The notes under the pieces are model-generated. The model saw only the letters and a program-made list of their open reading frames with translations, did not search any database and was not told the origin of the DNA. DNA of 64,000 nt, taken from Acheta domesticus (lineage: Eukaryota > Arthropoda > Insecta > Orthoptera > Gryllidae). A program made the translations under genes and the position numbers. Positions 11,900 to 23,838 of the stretch are shown here, one piece after another (the first letter of the stretch is position 1; every line of letters begins with the position of its first letter). Location of the stretch: assembly GCA_031308135.1 (NCBI GenBank), contig JAHLJT010008756.1, positions 72,451,821 to 72,515,820 of the forward strand. The letters are read 5' to 3'.

Positions 11900-12110
11900 C
11901 GCTGCCTTTACACGTAGCGATCTCGGACCGAAGGATAGCGGGTTCAAGTCCCACGTCGGGCATGGGTGTATTTGTGTTCGTCCTTTCACCCCCTATTATT
12001 ACCATATCATGTCATCTTCACAGTTACCATAATGTTAAATCCAATAATAGTCGCTAATGACCTAGATGTTGATGCGATCTTCAATAACAAAATAATAATA
12101 ATTTGTTAAA
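11900..12110 (+). mobile_element. tRNA-derived SINE fragment
   Basis: GCGGGTTCAAGTCCCACG (from about 11938) matches a Pol III B box (GGTTCRANTCC) in a tRNA-like context. It is followed by a T-rich body with AGTCGCTAATGACCTAGATGTTGATGCGA, a segment seen in insect SINE tails, and an AATAATAATAA-rich end. The A-box half is too degenerate to define the 5' end. Confidence 0.5.
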
Positions 12111-12157
12111 ATTTATTGATGAACAGGGATTGCTCATTATTCTTATTATGTTTTCAG

Positions 12158-12238
12158 ATCCTGTCAGATGACTTTTCGGAGCCCGAAGGGGTATATGACG
12201 AAGACACCATCGAGTACGCTGTCCAGCCTGATGCAACG
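12158..12238 (+). CDS. Exon B of the multi-finger zinc-finger gene
   Basis: An 81-nt exon flanked by TTATGTTTTCAG and GTGAGT. Phase 0 on both sides gives 27 codons beginning ILSDDFSEPEGVYDEDTIEY. It is strongly acidic (nine D/E residues), with no cysteine and no finger. The ORF is closed in the flanking intron, so the exon is defined by splice sites plus frame continuity with A and C. Acidic leader exons like this are common upstream of finger blocks in insect regulators and could act as an activation or protein-interaction segment; that role is inferred. Confidence 0.75.
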
Positions 12239-12978
12239 GTGAGTAGAGTAGCTCGTATGGGCCACGTTCACTGAGCTGTGCAGCAATAGTACGGTCGCTA
12301 TTTTACCATCACCCGCGTATTACTTGTAAAGGATACAGCCGAATAAGGGGGGGGGTGAAAAGTGCCCCCAAACCAAATCGATAATCGCGATACTATGAAA
12401 GAGAATAAGAAATGTAAGAATCTCAAAAAATCGGCCTTCTAGGGCAATCTGTTGCAAAGATAGGGAGAAACATATTTTTTCACATTTTTAAACAGTAGTG
12501 AAAAATAATTAAAACCGAATTTGGTTAAAAAATTAGAAATTCGCGCCAAAATGAAAGAAAAATTTCACCAATGTTTAAACAATTTATATTTAAATTAGGC
12601 CTACTGAAATATTTTTGCTATTTAAACCTTTATGCTGACATGTTTCATTTTATGTGGAAAGTATGTATATTATCGAAATAAAATCATCAAACCCCTTTTG
12701 TTTTTAGATGTATGCATTATCTCTCAAATAAATCAAATTACTGTTTTAGGTATATTAATCATTCATGTTTATAATATAAATCAAGATGCTCAGATGTATG
12801 TTTATTAATCATTGACAACTAGACAATCATAGACAATTGTGATCAATGTCACTGTCTTTTTCAATAACTGGGATCACGCGTTCTTTTATAAACAGTCTAC
12901 TCAAAATTTCTGACGGGGAAACAATTTTCGCCAAATAACGAGCGTGTGCAAATAATTATACTAATAATACTATTATTC

Positions 12979-13011
12979 CTAACTATTATTATTATTATTA
13001 TTATTATTATT
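12979..13011. repeat. (ATT)n microsatellite
   Basis: About ten ATT repeats immediately 5' of the retrotransposon fragment at 13021. A similar (ATT)n tract is at about 19254-19283. Confidence 0.9.
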
Positions 13012-13020
13012 AAGAGTTAG

Positions 13021-13312
13021 GAAATCGAGATCAGCCGAATGTGGGGCGTAAAAGCACAGGTCGTACCGATTGTTATCGGAGCTCTGGGATTTGTTCCGAA
13101 AAATTTGAGTAAGAACTTGTCTAAACTCCCAGGTAATTCAAAAGACTGGGAAGTGCAAGAAATTGCTTTATTTGGAACAGCCCACATTTTGCGCAAAGTA
13201 TTGTAGAGGCATTGACAGTCGCCGGATCTGCTCCTTAGGTAGCTGGTTGCAACCTGGAGTAGATTTTATATTCAGCCGACTCGTAACATCTTTAGTCGTG
13301 ATGTAGTGGAAA

Positions 13313-13346
<34 letters not shown>
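13021..13346 (+). pseudogene. Non-LTR retrotransposon 3' fragment with (AAT)n tail
   Basis: From 13021 an open frame of 61 codons ends at TAG 13204-13206. It reads EIEISRMWGVKAQVVPIVIG, then ALGFVPKN, LPGN and LFGTAHILRKVL. This matches the C-terminal tail found in many animal non-LTR polyproteins (MW..K..VVPV.VGALG ... L.GTAHILRKVL). A short 3' UTR follows and ends in about eleven AAT units (13313-13346), a tail type known from I-like elements. The element is heavily 5'-truncated, as usual for aborted reverse transcription. The exact clade is not certain. Confidence 0.8.
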
Positions 13347-13350
<4 letters not shown>

Positions 13351-13619
13351 TAAATCACAGCTATGCGATAGCAGCATCTCAGGGTGCGTTCGTTCGGAGA
13401 ATTTCTTTCATATGCTTTTTTACTTTTTGACAAGTGAAAGGTGACGAAAGCATTTTATCTCGTGCTACCGTTTTAGTGTCTAAATATTATTGCACGAATA
13501 TACAGCATCGTTATGTGTTATTATTACGCTTCTCCTTCTTCTCCATGAAGTAAACACAGACTTGTACTTAATTTATTAACTCATAGATTACCCTAATCCG
13601 GAGAGGAAACGTACAACAA

Positions 13620-15930
13620 CCGCAATCTTCCCGTTCCATCTCTTCAAGATTAAGCTCTGCGACCCCTCCTCGCTTCTCCCCTACTCTCCCTCTCCACTTC
13701 CTTCCAAAAAAAAAAACAAACTGGCATTCCTGTCAACCACCCCACAGCCGTCCCAGGTCTACAAAATGTCAAACGGGGCGAGGCGGTTCCGGCCCGGCAC
13801 GCCCGCCCCTCCTGCGAACGCCCCCAAACGCGCCCCGCACCCCGAGGAGATGCAACAGTTGTTCTGCATTTTTTCAGTAAAAATGAAATTAATAAAAAGT
13901 TAGTGGACGTACTTGAAAATCTTGAAAGGTAATAATGGATGTAGTAAGTAATAATGGACAATCAGCTAAAGATTTACAGTTTAAGTCGCACTTTTGTATA
14001 CAATTTGGTATAGCTCGAAAATCTTCCACTCGGGAGCTTAAAGCGTACATCTCCAAGCTAGAGCCCCACGATACTCCTGCATTTTCTATTCAGAGATGTT
14101 TCGCGAGACTGCGCCTCGCAAAACCTATAAGGGGAGAAGTCTTGCGACACCCTTCTCTTTGGCACACGTACGCGAGCTGCCGGGCCATCTTCACGTCCTA
14201 AGGCGGAAGCGCCTGACCCCACCAACTAAAGTCCTCCGCCGCTGGTCCGGAACGAACCGCCCTCGCTCCTCTGGGCGTTTCCGCGTCAGCCCGCTCCCTT
14301 TCCCAAGGCAACACGCCTGTGCAAGCCGCGGCTTCGGAGGCTCCCCTCGACAGTCGACAGTCCCCCACTCCCCGTCGGGCTGCACCGGACTCTGGACCTC
14401 TCTCTCTGAGCGTGCTCCGCAATCCGGTAGCGACGCCCGTTGAAGATGGAAAAAAAGTGGGGAGGCGGCGTTGGCGGATAGGCGGCCTGCCGCCAGACAG
14501 GCGCGTAACGCATGCTGGCGTCAGGGTCAGAGTCCCGTGAGGCGTGACGCGCTGGTCGCTCGTAGATTACGCGCTTACACTATTCGTATGTTCTGCGCCC
14601 GCGGACGGCAAGCCGGCCGCCTACACTTGTTCCATACCGTAGGGGATATAACTCGCTCCAGAGAGGGTTCGTAGCTGTTAGCGTCACATGTCGCCTGTGC
14701 AGCGCGCTTCAGAAAGCCGCGGTTGGTAGCAAAGCATTGGTTTAAATGGAGGCCTTCCCCAATCGAGCCTGGGTGGGGCCACCCCACTACGTGGAACTAG
14801 CAACTTTCCAGGATGTGTCCTGGAGTCGAGGATCAGCGCCAAACACAATGCGCCAGATGAATCCCCCCTAAATTTCCCAGGATCGGGCAATGCTATGAGG
14901 AAGCCATGAGTCCACCTGGAGGGCCGCATGGTGCGAGAACCGAACGGCTCGAAGCCCCCAACTCATTTCCTCTCTTCGCTCACGTAACACAAACGACGTG
15001 AGTGTAGCGGGAAATCAGGGTAACCAAATCGGGGCTTTCGATTTTATACGTGGGGCTGCGACCGAAACCACATCCCTAATCTTTCTCTACGGTTCGACAG
15101 ATTAGAAGCCCAACCTAGCGAGCTGGGAAACCCGAGCGACTCAGAACTTATCACCATCTTCTCATTGCGCCCACATTGTCACTTATGTCGTGAGTATCGC
15201 CGGGGTACCCTGGCAGATTTCTGTTCCCCGGCGGACTTCTCTATCAGACCTCGACCCGAGGCCGCAGTCTCAACCCCGCCCGCGGGTTAGTTTCATCCCA
15301 GCGGGAGATCAGTCCCGGTACGGCCGCTGTGGGTAACAGGACAGGAGACCGCCTGCCGATGCGTTCCCGATCAAACGACATGACGTCTACTGTATTCCAG
15401 ACTCAACTACCATCTGTTTTCGTTTGACGCTTGCAAGTGCTGGCCTGGACCTTTGTTGCGGTAGAGCCATTTACATTCGACGGCCATAGTCATGGAGGTG
15501 TCAGCCGGGCGGGTAGGCGCGTCACGTCGGAGGAGGACCCCGATAGTGCGGGACGGTTGGCAAGCAATGGAGTGGGGGCGGCGACGGAAGCAGCAGAGAC
15601 GCTGACACGCGGTCGCCGCGTCATAATTCAAACGGTCGCCTCGCCTCGTTCTGACCCTGACACACAACACTGCACCACAAAATAGGAGCGATAATTTTTA
15701 TAGGCAGATCATTTCTCTTCCGTGGAACCCCTTTCTCCGTGGCAGTCATTACTTCTCAGGCCAATAATGCACAATTTCCCCTCCCGGTTAACATCATCGG
15801 TCCCCCCCCCCCCGCGCTCGTGCTCTGTCTAGCATCTTCGAGCGAACACAGACGCCGCGTCGCTGAGTAAAGACCGTTGGTGCATCCGGTGCCGCGCGCA
15901 CGGAGTGTGGGTGCGATTGCCATTGGTATG
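13620..15930. repeat. GC-rich repeat-derived island
   Basis: About 2.3 kb noticeably richer in G+C than its surroundings. Many overlapping short ORFs occur in all six frames, but none carries a domain motif and none stays open beyond about 115 codons. The part near 14690-14760 matches 8160-8230, which points to mobile or repeated DNA rather than a gene. I see no rRNA or tRNA that I can name. A promoter-type CpG island cannot be excluded. Confidence 0.4.
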
Positions 15931-15999
15931 CAGAAATGAGAGGGTAACGGGCAACCTTGAGCCTCCGATTTATTTTAGTCGTGCCTTAACGGAGCAATA

Positions 16000-16640
16000 A
16001 CTAGTGGTGCTAAAACAGCACGTACTTTCACGCAAAATTACGCGAAAAGTTCCAAGATTTTCGAAAAAATGTGCATAATCTTGTTTCATAATCTATCTTT
16101 AACGAACAGATTTCATTAAGGGGGGAAAATCTCTATTATTCTGTTTGTAGTTGTAGGAAAACGCCGAACAAATTTTGATTTTTGCAATTTTCCAAAAATC
16201 TGAGATTTTAACGAAAATGAGACCTGCACTATTCTCGTAAATGCCCTTCACACTATCCAAGAACAAAATGTAATAAAAAAAGATGGAGCTGTTTTTTTTG
16301 TTAGTGAAAATTTGGAAAATATCCCAGGGGATTTATGTAAATTACCCCCTAAAATTAAAATGTTATCAAATTGAAGGGGCCACAACATCAACCACATTAA
16401 TGGGGAATATCAATTTTGGAGAAAATCGGCTGAACGGTTTAGCTGCCAGCTTTGTTCACAGGCGGACGGACGGATGCTTTGCGGCCATTTGATTTTTCGG
16501 TATCAAGGACCCACAAAACCTGGATTCTGGCTACGTCATGTTACAGGATTTTTTAAAAAAAATTAGTTACTCGGTTTTTCTACTTTTTCGTTACCAGGGC
16601 CCTGAAATAGTAGTTTTTCTGCCGAAAGTCATATAGTCGT
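16000..16640 (+). mobile_element. R-family dispersed repeat
   Basis: Starts ACTAGTGGTGCTAAAACAGC, whose GTGCT/AGCAC ends are self-complementary. It then carries TTTCACGCAAAATTACGCG, GTTGTAGGAAAACGCCGAAC, GAGACCTGCACTATTCT, CCCAGGGGATTTATGTAAA, GGAGAAAATCGGCTGAACGG, CGGACGGACGGATG and GATTTTTCGGTATCAAGGA. Copies at 3440-3775 (inverted), 22373-23838 and 47230-50816 share these blocks. No protein is encoded. The AAAATCGG..GAACGGTTTAG block resembles 3' regions of RTE-type elements, but the class is unresolved. Confidence 0.75.
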
Positions 16641-17258
16641 ATAGTTCGTGACATATCCAGTATACTGCGCAGAACGAGCAAAAGTCGGTGCGCCGGACTA
16701 GTTCACACATGACTTTTCATGAAGCCTTCATTCGAATCGAACACAGCGCGGCAATTCATCTGCAGTGATGTTTACATTCCATCGCCAATGCGGGTCGGCT
16801 GAATCTACAATAATTAGGTCAGCGCTTGCCCTCACCATGGAAACTTACGAGAAGCCGGTGAACTCTGTCCCAGAGTTCAATCTCCCGCAGTATAACAACA
16901 GGTGGTTCCTATGAGAGTTGTACTCCTTTCTAGGGAATAATTTGATTCGTAAGGCTAAAATTGAAAAATGTGTTATTTTATCATGGATTTGGGGGGGGGG
17001 CAGCGGAGTTTGGTGGGGAGCCGCATCGGAAGTGTAAAACTGTGTCCTCCGCCAACCGCGGCGAGCAACGTAGGGTCATAACCGGTGATGAAAATAAATA
17101 TCTTAACGTACTAACAGCTTGCAGTCTCCACTTGACATTAATATTATGGTTTTGTTTTTTCATCGCATCACATTTCGGTTTTGACTTTGTTTGCAACCTA
17201 GCGACGACTGTGACCAAACGACCCGCTCGAAGCGCCCGCTACAGAACTTTCACTTCCT

Positions 17259-17509
17259 AATGTGAGATAGGAAATTATCACCCACAACAATCACAGTTAT
17301 AATATGTTTTATATTTAGCCGTTCCCCGGTCATTTCTTTCTTGTTTTACGTGTACCGTGTAATGTTGTAAATGTTAAAGTGTGATCCACGTTGTGTGGGC
17401 AAGACCCACTGAAGATGGGAAGTGTTTCCCAAAAGTTAACTTTGGGTATGTTATAACAAAAAATATTACAACTGTCATTGTTGTGGATGATTATTTCCTA
17501 TCTCACATT
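17259..17509. repeat. 47-bp imperfect inverted repeat
   Basis: Arms 17259-17305 and 17463-17509 are reverse complements with 4 mismatches in 47. The arm begins AATGTGAGATAGGAAA. The 157-nt interior carries part of a 75-codon ORF that has no recognisable motif. Probably a fold-back element or an inverted duplication. Confidence 0.8.
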
Positions 17510-19251
17510 ATGGATGACCACAGATATCTGCTACCACTACGTAATCTTTCACTTCCTGATGAAATACGTGTTCTACAGTTACCACTGCTTATAAAACAAA
17601 TATTTTGAATGTGCATTTAACTTATCGAAAAGGAAGACATTTTACTTGCTTTTCTTCCAAATACATGAGAATTTTAAAATATGCAGCTGAAAAATCCTCC
17701 AAGGTCTGATTAGAAGAATACCCTTTTTTATACAGATTATGGACTATTTTTAATGGTAACATAATTTATGTAAACATCGTAATAAAATTCTTAAGATGCT
17801 AGACAAGACTAACTATTAAGGAGCGGATTTTTAGGCCCTAAAAAATCTTGAAATATACTTGTAAAAATATGCATTTATGACCTAAAAATTCTGAAATATG
17901 CCCTTTAATATGCACTTAAAATTAACAATATTTCATTTCTTCTGCAAACCTGTCTTGATAAAATTCTTCGAATGAAATGAAAAGATATTTTTTGTGCAAA
18001 CGTAATATAGTCTATACTATTTCGCGAAAGAAATAATCGAAGTAAATATTCACCTTAGTGAAGTACATTGTATGTCTTGTTGAATTTCTTCTGACTGGTT
18101 TAAAAAAGATGTTCTCAAGAAATATCCAACATTTGCACAAGTATTTTATCTTCTTCAGAAAAAAAACAAAAACGAAACTGTGAATGGCTCTTTCGAATCA
18201 ATGAACGCTCACAATTGCATAAGATTCTTTGAAAAGATGAAAGGTTTTTATAGGTTAGTCTCTTTTTTACGAAATATGCAAAATATGCGCTTATACAATT
18301 ACGCGAATATGCACCAACAGGAAAAATCAGCCAAATATGCACTAACATGTTAATCTGTATAGAATCGTATTCTAACCAAACGTCGAGAAATTTCACTTAG
18401 TTATGCCCTGAACCAACGGACAAAAATATGCAAAATCATAGAAATCCGCACCCTACTAATTATGCTTCAAGACATAAAAAACCGTGAAGACACGTATTCT
18501 GCATGAAGTGCTCCAAAGTATCACCGAAATGTGCACATTTTCAAGTGTGAATGTTGTTATTCAGATTTTTACAAAAGTTAGAGAGCCCTAGTAAGCTGAC
18601 ACGAAAACACATTTGCTTGGAAATCCGGTCTCTCATCACGCGCGTGACTAAATCGGCTATTGTTAGATTAACTTTCTATATTACATTTCTGACTGTTTCA
18701 ATATATTCGGAAATGAAACGTACTCCTTAGAAGTCGCCCTCCGGGTGTTAAACCCCAAGTAGATCAAATAGTATATTGTACTATTTCTCCTTTTCTTAAT
18801 AAATTTAAGTTATTAAAAAAATCATTGGAAAAATAGATAATTCCATAAAAAATAATTAGGACTGTATACACTGTACATTTTAAAATGTAATAAACTTACT
18901 GGTGATGCTGATAAATACAAATCCAACATTCAATAAATAACAATTTATTAACAAAAAAATATGAATTAATAAGTTTACACGCACTACTTTTCACTACGAA
19001 CTAAAAATGTCTTGCACAACTCAAAGTTATCTCTCCCGACGTTCAAATACTTATGTTCTCTTTCTTTCTGTCTCAGTTTATGAATTTCAATATTCGAGTT
19101 TACAAATAGTACCCTCTTCCTTTGGTGATTTTCAAAAACAAAATGTATCACCATACCTTGTCGATGTTTTAAATGTTAATTCTTTATTAACTAATAGTAC
19201 TATTAGTCCACATAATCCACATTGTCTTCGGAATAAAACGTTCATCATCCA

Positions 19252-19283
<32 letters not shown>

Positions 19284-19575
19284 CATTAGCTAAAACACTT
19301 TCTTTCCCATATCGTTTCACAACAACCTCCTCCCCATCATATTTTTGTTGTTGATCCTCTTGTTGTCATTACATCCACGGCCCATTGCTATTACATAGTC
19401 CTTCCCTTCTGTGGGCTTTGCGGCAATCACAGATTCATTACAATATCTAAAATATGATACTACTTGACTGCCGGGGTGGGGAGATGTTGCCACTTGCTCC
19501 GGCGTCAGACACGTGGTTGTCGTTGCATCAGATTAGCTCTTGAGGCAATCACATCCTGCTTAATGTAGTACATTA

Positions 19576-19765
19576 TACTAAGGTTTTTCTTTCGTGGCGC
19601 ACGGGGGGGTGTCTATAAAATGGAATATGCCACGGTTTTTCGTGTCGTTCTCGATCGTGCCGCTAGGAGTCGCATGATCGCCACTGTATCGAGCAGTGCT
19701 GGCGATCATGCGATTCTGCCGGCACAACGTAGAACGACGCGAAATACCGTGAGATATTGTACTGT
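19576..19765. mobile_element. Fold-back TA-target MITE, 3'-truncated copy
   Basis: Starts TACTAAGGTTTTTCTTTCGT with GGCGC downstream, matching the left end of the 61466 copy (TACTTGGGTTTTTATTTCTT). The interior has GTGCCGCTAGGAGTCGCATG and GATCGCCA...GGCGATCATGCG, the palindromic core seen in all four copies. The right terminal repeat is missing. Confidence 0.7.
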
Positions 19766-20389
19766 ACGTCATTGTATCTAAATAGTTTCACTACATGTTG
19801 AATTACTGTATTTAAATATTTAATTGCTCATAAAAAACGTGCATAAGTCACACAATGCTAATGGTGCTCTTGCCTACACGGCGCTCGGCGATCTTCAATT
19901 TTCACTTTCGTCACGGTGTAGTTTTTTTTCCAAATCACTGTGCAGATATCATCGGCAAGTCTCTACCGACGTTACAATTTAAAGCCTTTGATGAGGTAAT
20001 GGAATTCCTTCTTCCTTGTCAACCGATAGCTGTCAAGTCGACAAATTCTGTGCTGACATTTAAATATTTTGGCCAAGACCACGAGCTGACCGGAGAGGGG
20101 AGCACTAGAGCTTCGTTAAGACTTAATGTTTCGGTATTGGAGCTCCCGATTGGATGACTATGTCCCCTTCTTCTTCCAGCTCGGGACCTTGAAGTGTGTC
20201 TAAGTTTAATTCGAGGTATAAGCAGACAGTGTGTGTGAATTTCACCGTTTTGGAGAACAAACAATTTGGAGCCTTTAAAATCGAGGCACTTTATGAACCA
20301 AGTCATAGTATGAGAGACGCTTACGCATCTTTCAAACTCAATGAATAACTCTAGCAACTGACTAACTCATTTTTTAAATATTTTTACAG

Positions 20390-20488
20390 GAGAAAGATCC
20401 CTTGGCGCCAGATCTAGAGGCAGATGTTACAAGGGTGGAAGTGATGCCGACCAAATTGCCTGAAATAAAAAAGGAGCCGCCCGAACAG
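20390..20488 (+). CDS. Exon C of the multi-finger zinc-finger gene
   Basis: A 99-nt exon between TATTTTTACAG and the donor GTTTGTGATG (weaker than the other donors but GT at the right phase). Phase 0 at both ends gives 33 codons from EKDPLAPDLEADVTRVEV to PEIKKEPPEQ. IKKE fits the SUMO-acceptor consensus, as does IKVE in exon A. Charged, no cysteines, no finger. Joins exon D in phase 0 if D uses the acceptor at 33602. Confidence 0.75.
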
Positions 20489-22372
20489 GTTTGTGATGAA
20501 ACTCTTTCTTCTTCTTTCTCTACTCTAGGCCGTACTTCGGTCTGAATTGGGCCGACTTCATAGCATAGAACTGATCATTCGTTCTACGGGGTAGTTCTGA
20601 AAAGGTAGAGTAGTTTGTCTTTGGCTTTCGAGCCATAATTACGAGATAAAACATCCATGTCTTCTGTAGAATGCGAACCCACAATCTACAAAACTTCCGC
20701 GAAGCGGGTTTCGCCGCAGTCGGGAATGTCATTTAATCCTAAATTCACGACTGAGAATCATTTTGACTCCCGTCGTAATTGAAATATTTGTTGCTCATTG
20801 TTGACACACCGTGTTGAACAAAATTCAAATAGTGACCAACATGCAATGTTTCCATTAGTTAAGCATGCGTCTTTGTAAAGAATAGTCACGATTTTCTATG
20901 CTCCCATTCGTTTTATAACGCTGTGTATGTTAGACCCTGGGAGTCATTTGACTCCGTGTTGGTTAACAGATGGTTTGGAACGTTTCTTTCCCAAATTCGT
21001 TTATAAACTCCCCCAAAGTATCAGCTTAAAAATAATGGGAAAAGTCGGGAATTGATAATACTTATGGAAATAAAATGTTTTATCATGAGGGACTACGGGA
21101 CGCCATTCCGAAATTTTCAGGGGGGGGCGGCTATGGCCCCTCTAGCCCTCCTGTATTCGCAGGTATACGGTCTAAGTATATTGTTTCAAATTTTATCCAT
21201 CAGAGTGCAGACATGTTGAACTTATATCAGCATTTTTTGTAAACATTTTATCATCAGGTGGGGATATTTCTATTTGGTTAGCATTGTAAAATCTGTATGT
21301 GAACGTGTGTGTGGGGGGGGGATGTGGTTATAGTGTTGTCTGTATGCGTTTATCGTGGCACGGAATTTGGTTTAGTTACAGGGGGTCATTTTTTTTAGAA
21401 GAGTGTATGAGCCCCTTTTCTGCTCCAAAAGCCAGGAAGAGCTGCGGCGCGCGTGTAACTTTAGTACTGCCCCTGTAGGAAATAAATTACTGCCCAGCCA
21501 CAGATACTAGGCCGGGGAAGAAAATAAAAACAAAAAACAATCTCGTCGTAACAGCACAGCTTATCTCGGCGAGTCGTACGTCAAGTGTTTTGTAGTGGGA
21601 AGGGGTGTAGAGAGGAAATTCCTAAGAAGTATGTGATAGTAGAGTATAATTGTATTCAAATTAGGTTCGTTGCGTAAGATGTTAATTGTTTATTTTCATC
21701 AGATTTATGGAGTGGATGAAGAGGAGGCATATGCACTTTTATAAATGTTTGTTACTTCGTGGCTGACTATACGTTATACAATTCTTTTGAAAATGTTTTT
21801 CTGCCCCTTTATTTAATTTACGACAACCACAATAAATATATCAAAAAACGTAATAATTTTATTTTGTATGTATTTGTTCGACGTTTCGTAGCCTTTTCTG
21901 TCTCGCTCATGAGGTACAACTGAACATTTATTTATAAAATTAGTTCCGAATGACGAAGCCAAACGTGATTTCCACAATATTCATTAAAGGAAAGAAGGAA
22001 ATAAAAGTTACAAAAATAAGTAACTAAACCTATGTTCACTAATTTCTTCGTTAACTGTAAAAGCTGGATCCTACGGGTCAATAAGGGATGGAGATAGACG
22101 ATCTAGACAATAAGTAGATTTATTTATAATGGCACCTCAAGGTCAAGTACGAAAAAGGGGAAGGGAAGACAGCCTCCAATAGGGAGCTTCAACGTCAGTA
22201 CAGTTTTGAAGGTTCGCGAACATCTTTCTCAACGAGGCTGGTGGCCGCAGCCATGTGCTTACCATGTGAGTGTGTGGCAACACCGTTACTTAACTTTGAG
22301 ATGTCGTTATAAATAAATCGAGCTACTCTGTATAACTAGGAGGGCGTTTATGGTTCGAATAAAATAAAAAAA

Positions 22373-23838
22373 ACTAGTTGTGCTAAAACAGCACGAACTT
22401 TCTCGCGATATTCCTAATAGCTAGTCATACACTTCAATTACCATTTGAAAAATTCTTAAACAAACGAAACATGAAAAATGCATATTTTTAAATTCAAACA
22501 TTGAAATGGAAACAGCATTATGCCATTGAATTCAGTGCATCTACGTTCTACATAAATCTACCTACGATGCGCTATGCATATTTTAGCTGTAAATAAAATT
22601 ATTAGTTTATATTATTATAAACGGCCGTCATTATCGCCTTATAAGTAGGGCGTTACAACAATGTGTTGCAACATGCAACGATGACCGCTAATTCTTATGG
22701 GATACAACATGTTGCAAATTAGCATTGTTTTACCCTTGACAAGAAAATGTAAATGGATGCAAAAATATAATTAAATATAATATAGTTATATATTCGTCAA
22801 AACTACTCTGTTTTTACGCACATTACTCTTCATTTCCATATCTTATTATGCAAAGCGAATCGTCGTTTCTATTCGCTTCTGTTCGTATTCACATTTAACT
22901 AAATGAAAGGGCGCAATTTAAAATAGGTTTTAAATAAACTATAAAACATTAATTTGTAAACTTGCTTGAATGTAAAGCAGAACTTGCTTGAATGTAAAGC
23001 ACTTAAAAAGCTTGAATGTAATAAACGAACAAAGAAATATGAAATAATATACAAATTCTAACATACGAAGCATCCCGCTGGAATTACGTCTATTACGTTG
23101 ACGAAGCGCAGCTAATGGGGCTGCTGGTTATATGTAACGTTTGTCATGAAATTATAGAAAAACTACTCATATTTTCAAAAAATTCATGTTTTCAAAAAAT
23201 GCCAACATGTAAACCCCTATTGAAGATCTGTTATTGATGAACCCATTTCATTAAGAAAAAAATGTCTTTATAATTGAAGTCGGAAGACGCCGAACAAATT
23301 TTGAATTTTTTCCATTTTCGAGACATCAGGTTTTTCAACCAACATGAGACCTGCACAATTTTCTTAAACGTCCTTTAGACTATCCATTAACAACATTTCA
23401 TCAAACTTGTTGGCGCCATTCTTTTGAACATTTTGAAACTGTCCCAGGGGCTTTATGTAAAGTGCCCCCCAAAATTAAAATATCGGTTTCGGATTCAAGG
23501 GGGCCACGACATCAGCCAGGTCGATCAGGGAATATCAAGTTTTGGAGAAAATCAGCTGAACGGTTTAGTCCTGGTTTAGTCGCTAGCATTATTGATAGAC
23601 GGGCAGACGGTCAATCGATTTTTCGGTATTAAGGAGCAATAAAACATGGATTCTGGATTCTACACTACATGTGAGAGGATTTTTTTTCTTTTAAATTTAG
23701 CAACTGGATTTATCCTCATTTTCGTTATCAGGGCCCTGTAATTAGAATTTTTCTGTCAAAAATCTGCCGTTTTTTCGCGCAACAGTACATAACTTTCTCT
23801 TCTTAAGAAGTCCCTTCTTAAGCGCGAGGAAGTAAAAA
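22373..23838 (+). mobile_element. R-family dispersed repeat, interrupted
   Basis: Starts ACTAGTTGTGCTAAAACAGC at 22373. The later family blocks resume near 23160 (CATTTCATTAAGAAAAAAATG, AGACGCCGAACAAATTTTG, ATGAGACCTGCACAATTTTC, GTCCCAGGGGCTTTATGT, GGAGAAAATCAGCTGAACGG, GATTTTTCGGTATTAAGGA) and end near GCGAGGAAGTAAAAA. About 700 nt between 22430 and 23160 is not family sequence and is probably a later insertion. Confidence 0.7.

Larger units (their letters stand above)
5932..12157 (+). other. Intron A/B (about 6.2 kb)
   Basis: GTAAGT donor and TTATGTTTTCAG acceptor. It contains a hAT MITE with target duplication (7743-7990), GC-rich repeats (about 8000-8230 and 8570-8960), a decayed P-element transposase (9097-10216), an inverted partner of the 8755 repeat (about 10605-10725) and a SINE fragment (about 11900-12100). 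Nothing recognisable is seen in 5932-7700 or most of 10970-11890. The short ORFs there have no motif support. Confidence 0.7.
12239..20389 (+). other. Intron B/C (about 8.2 kb)
   Basis: GTGAGT donor and TATTTTTACAG acceptor. It contains a non-LTR 3' end with (AAT)n tail (13021-13346), a GC-rich repeat island (about 13620-15930), an R-family copy (16000-16640), a long inverted repeat (17259-17509) and a fold-back MITE (19576-19765). The stretch 17600-18500 is AT-rich with many ATATGC motifs and no ORF support. Nothing else recognisable. Confidence 0.7.

Noticed and set aside
14096..14929. GC-rich ORFs as possible genes or rRNA
   Set aside because: No domain or rRNA core sequence recognised; part matches a repeat at 8160-8230.
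21880..21925. Third hammerhead-like copy on the minus strand (CTCATGAG...GAAACGTCG)
   Set aside because: It shares the GAAACGTCG end, but the CTGATGA core is changed and no good stem II forms; at most a decayed relative.
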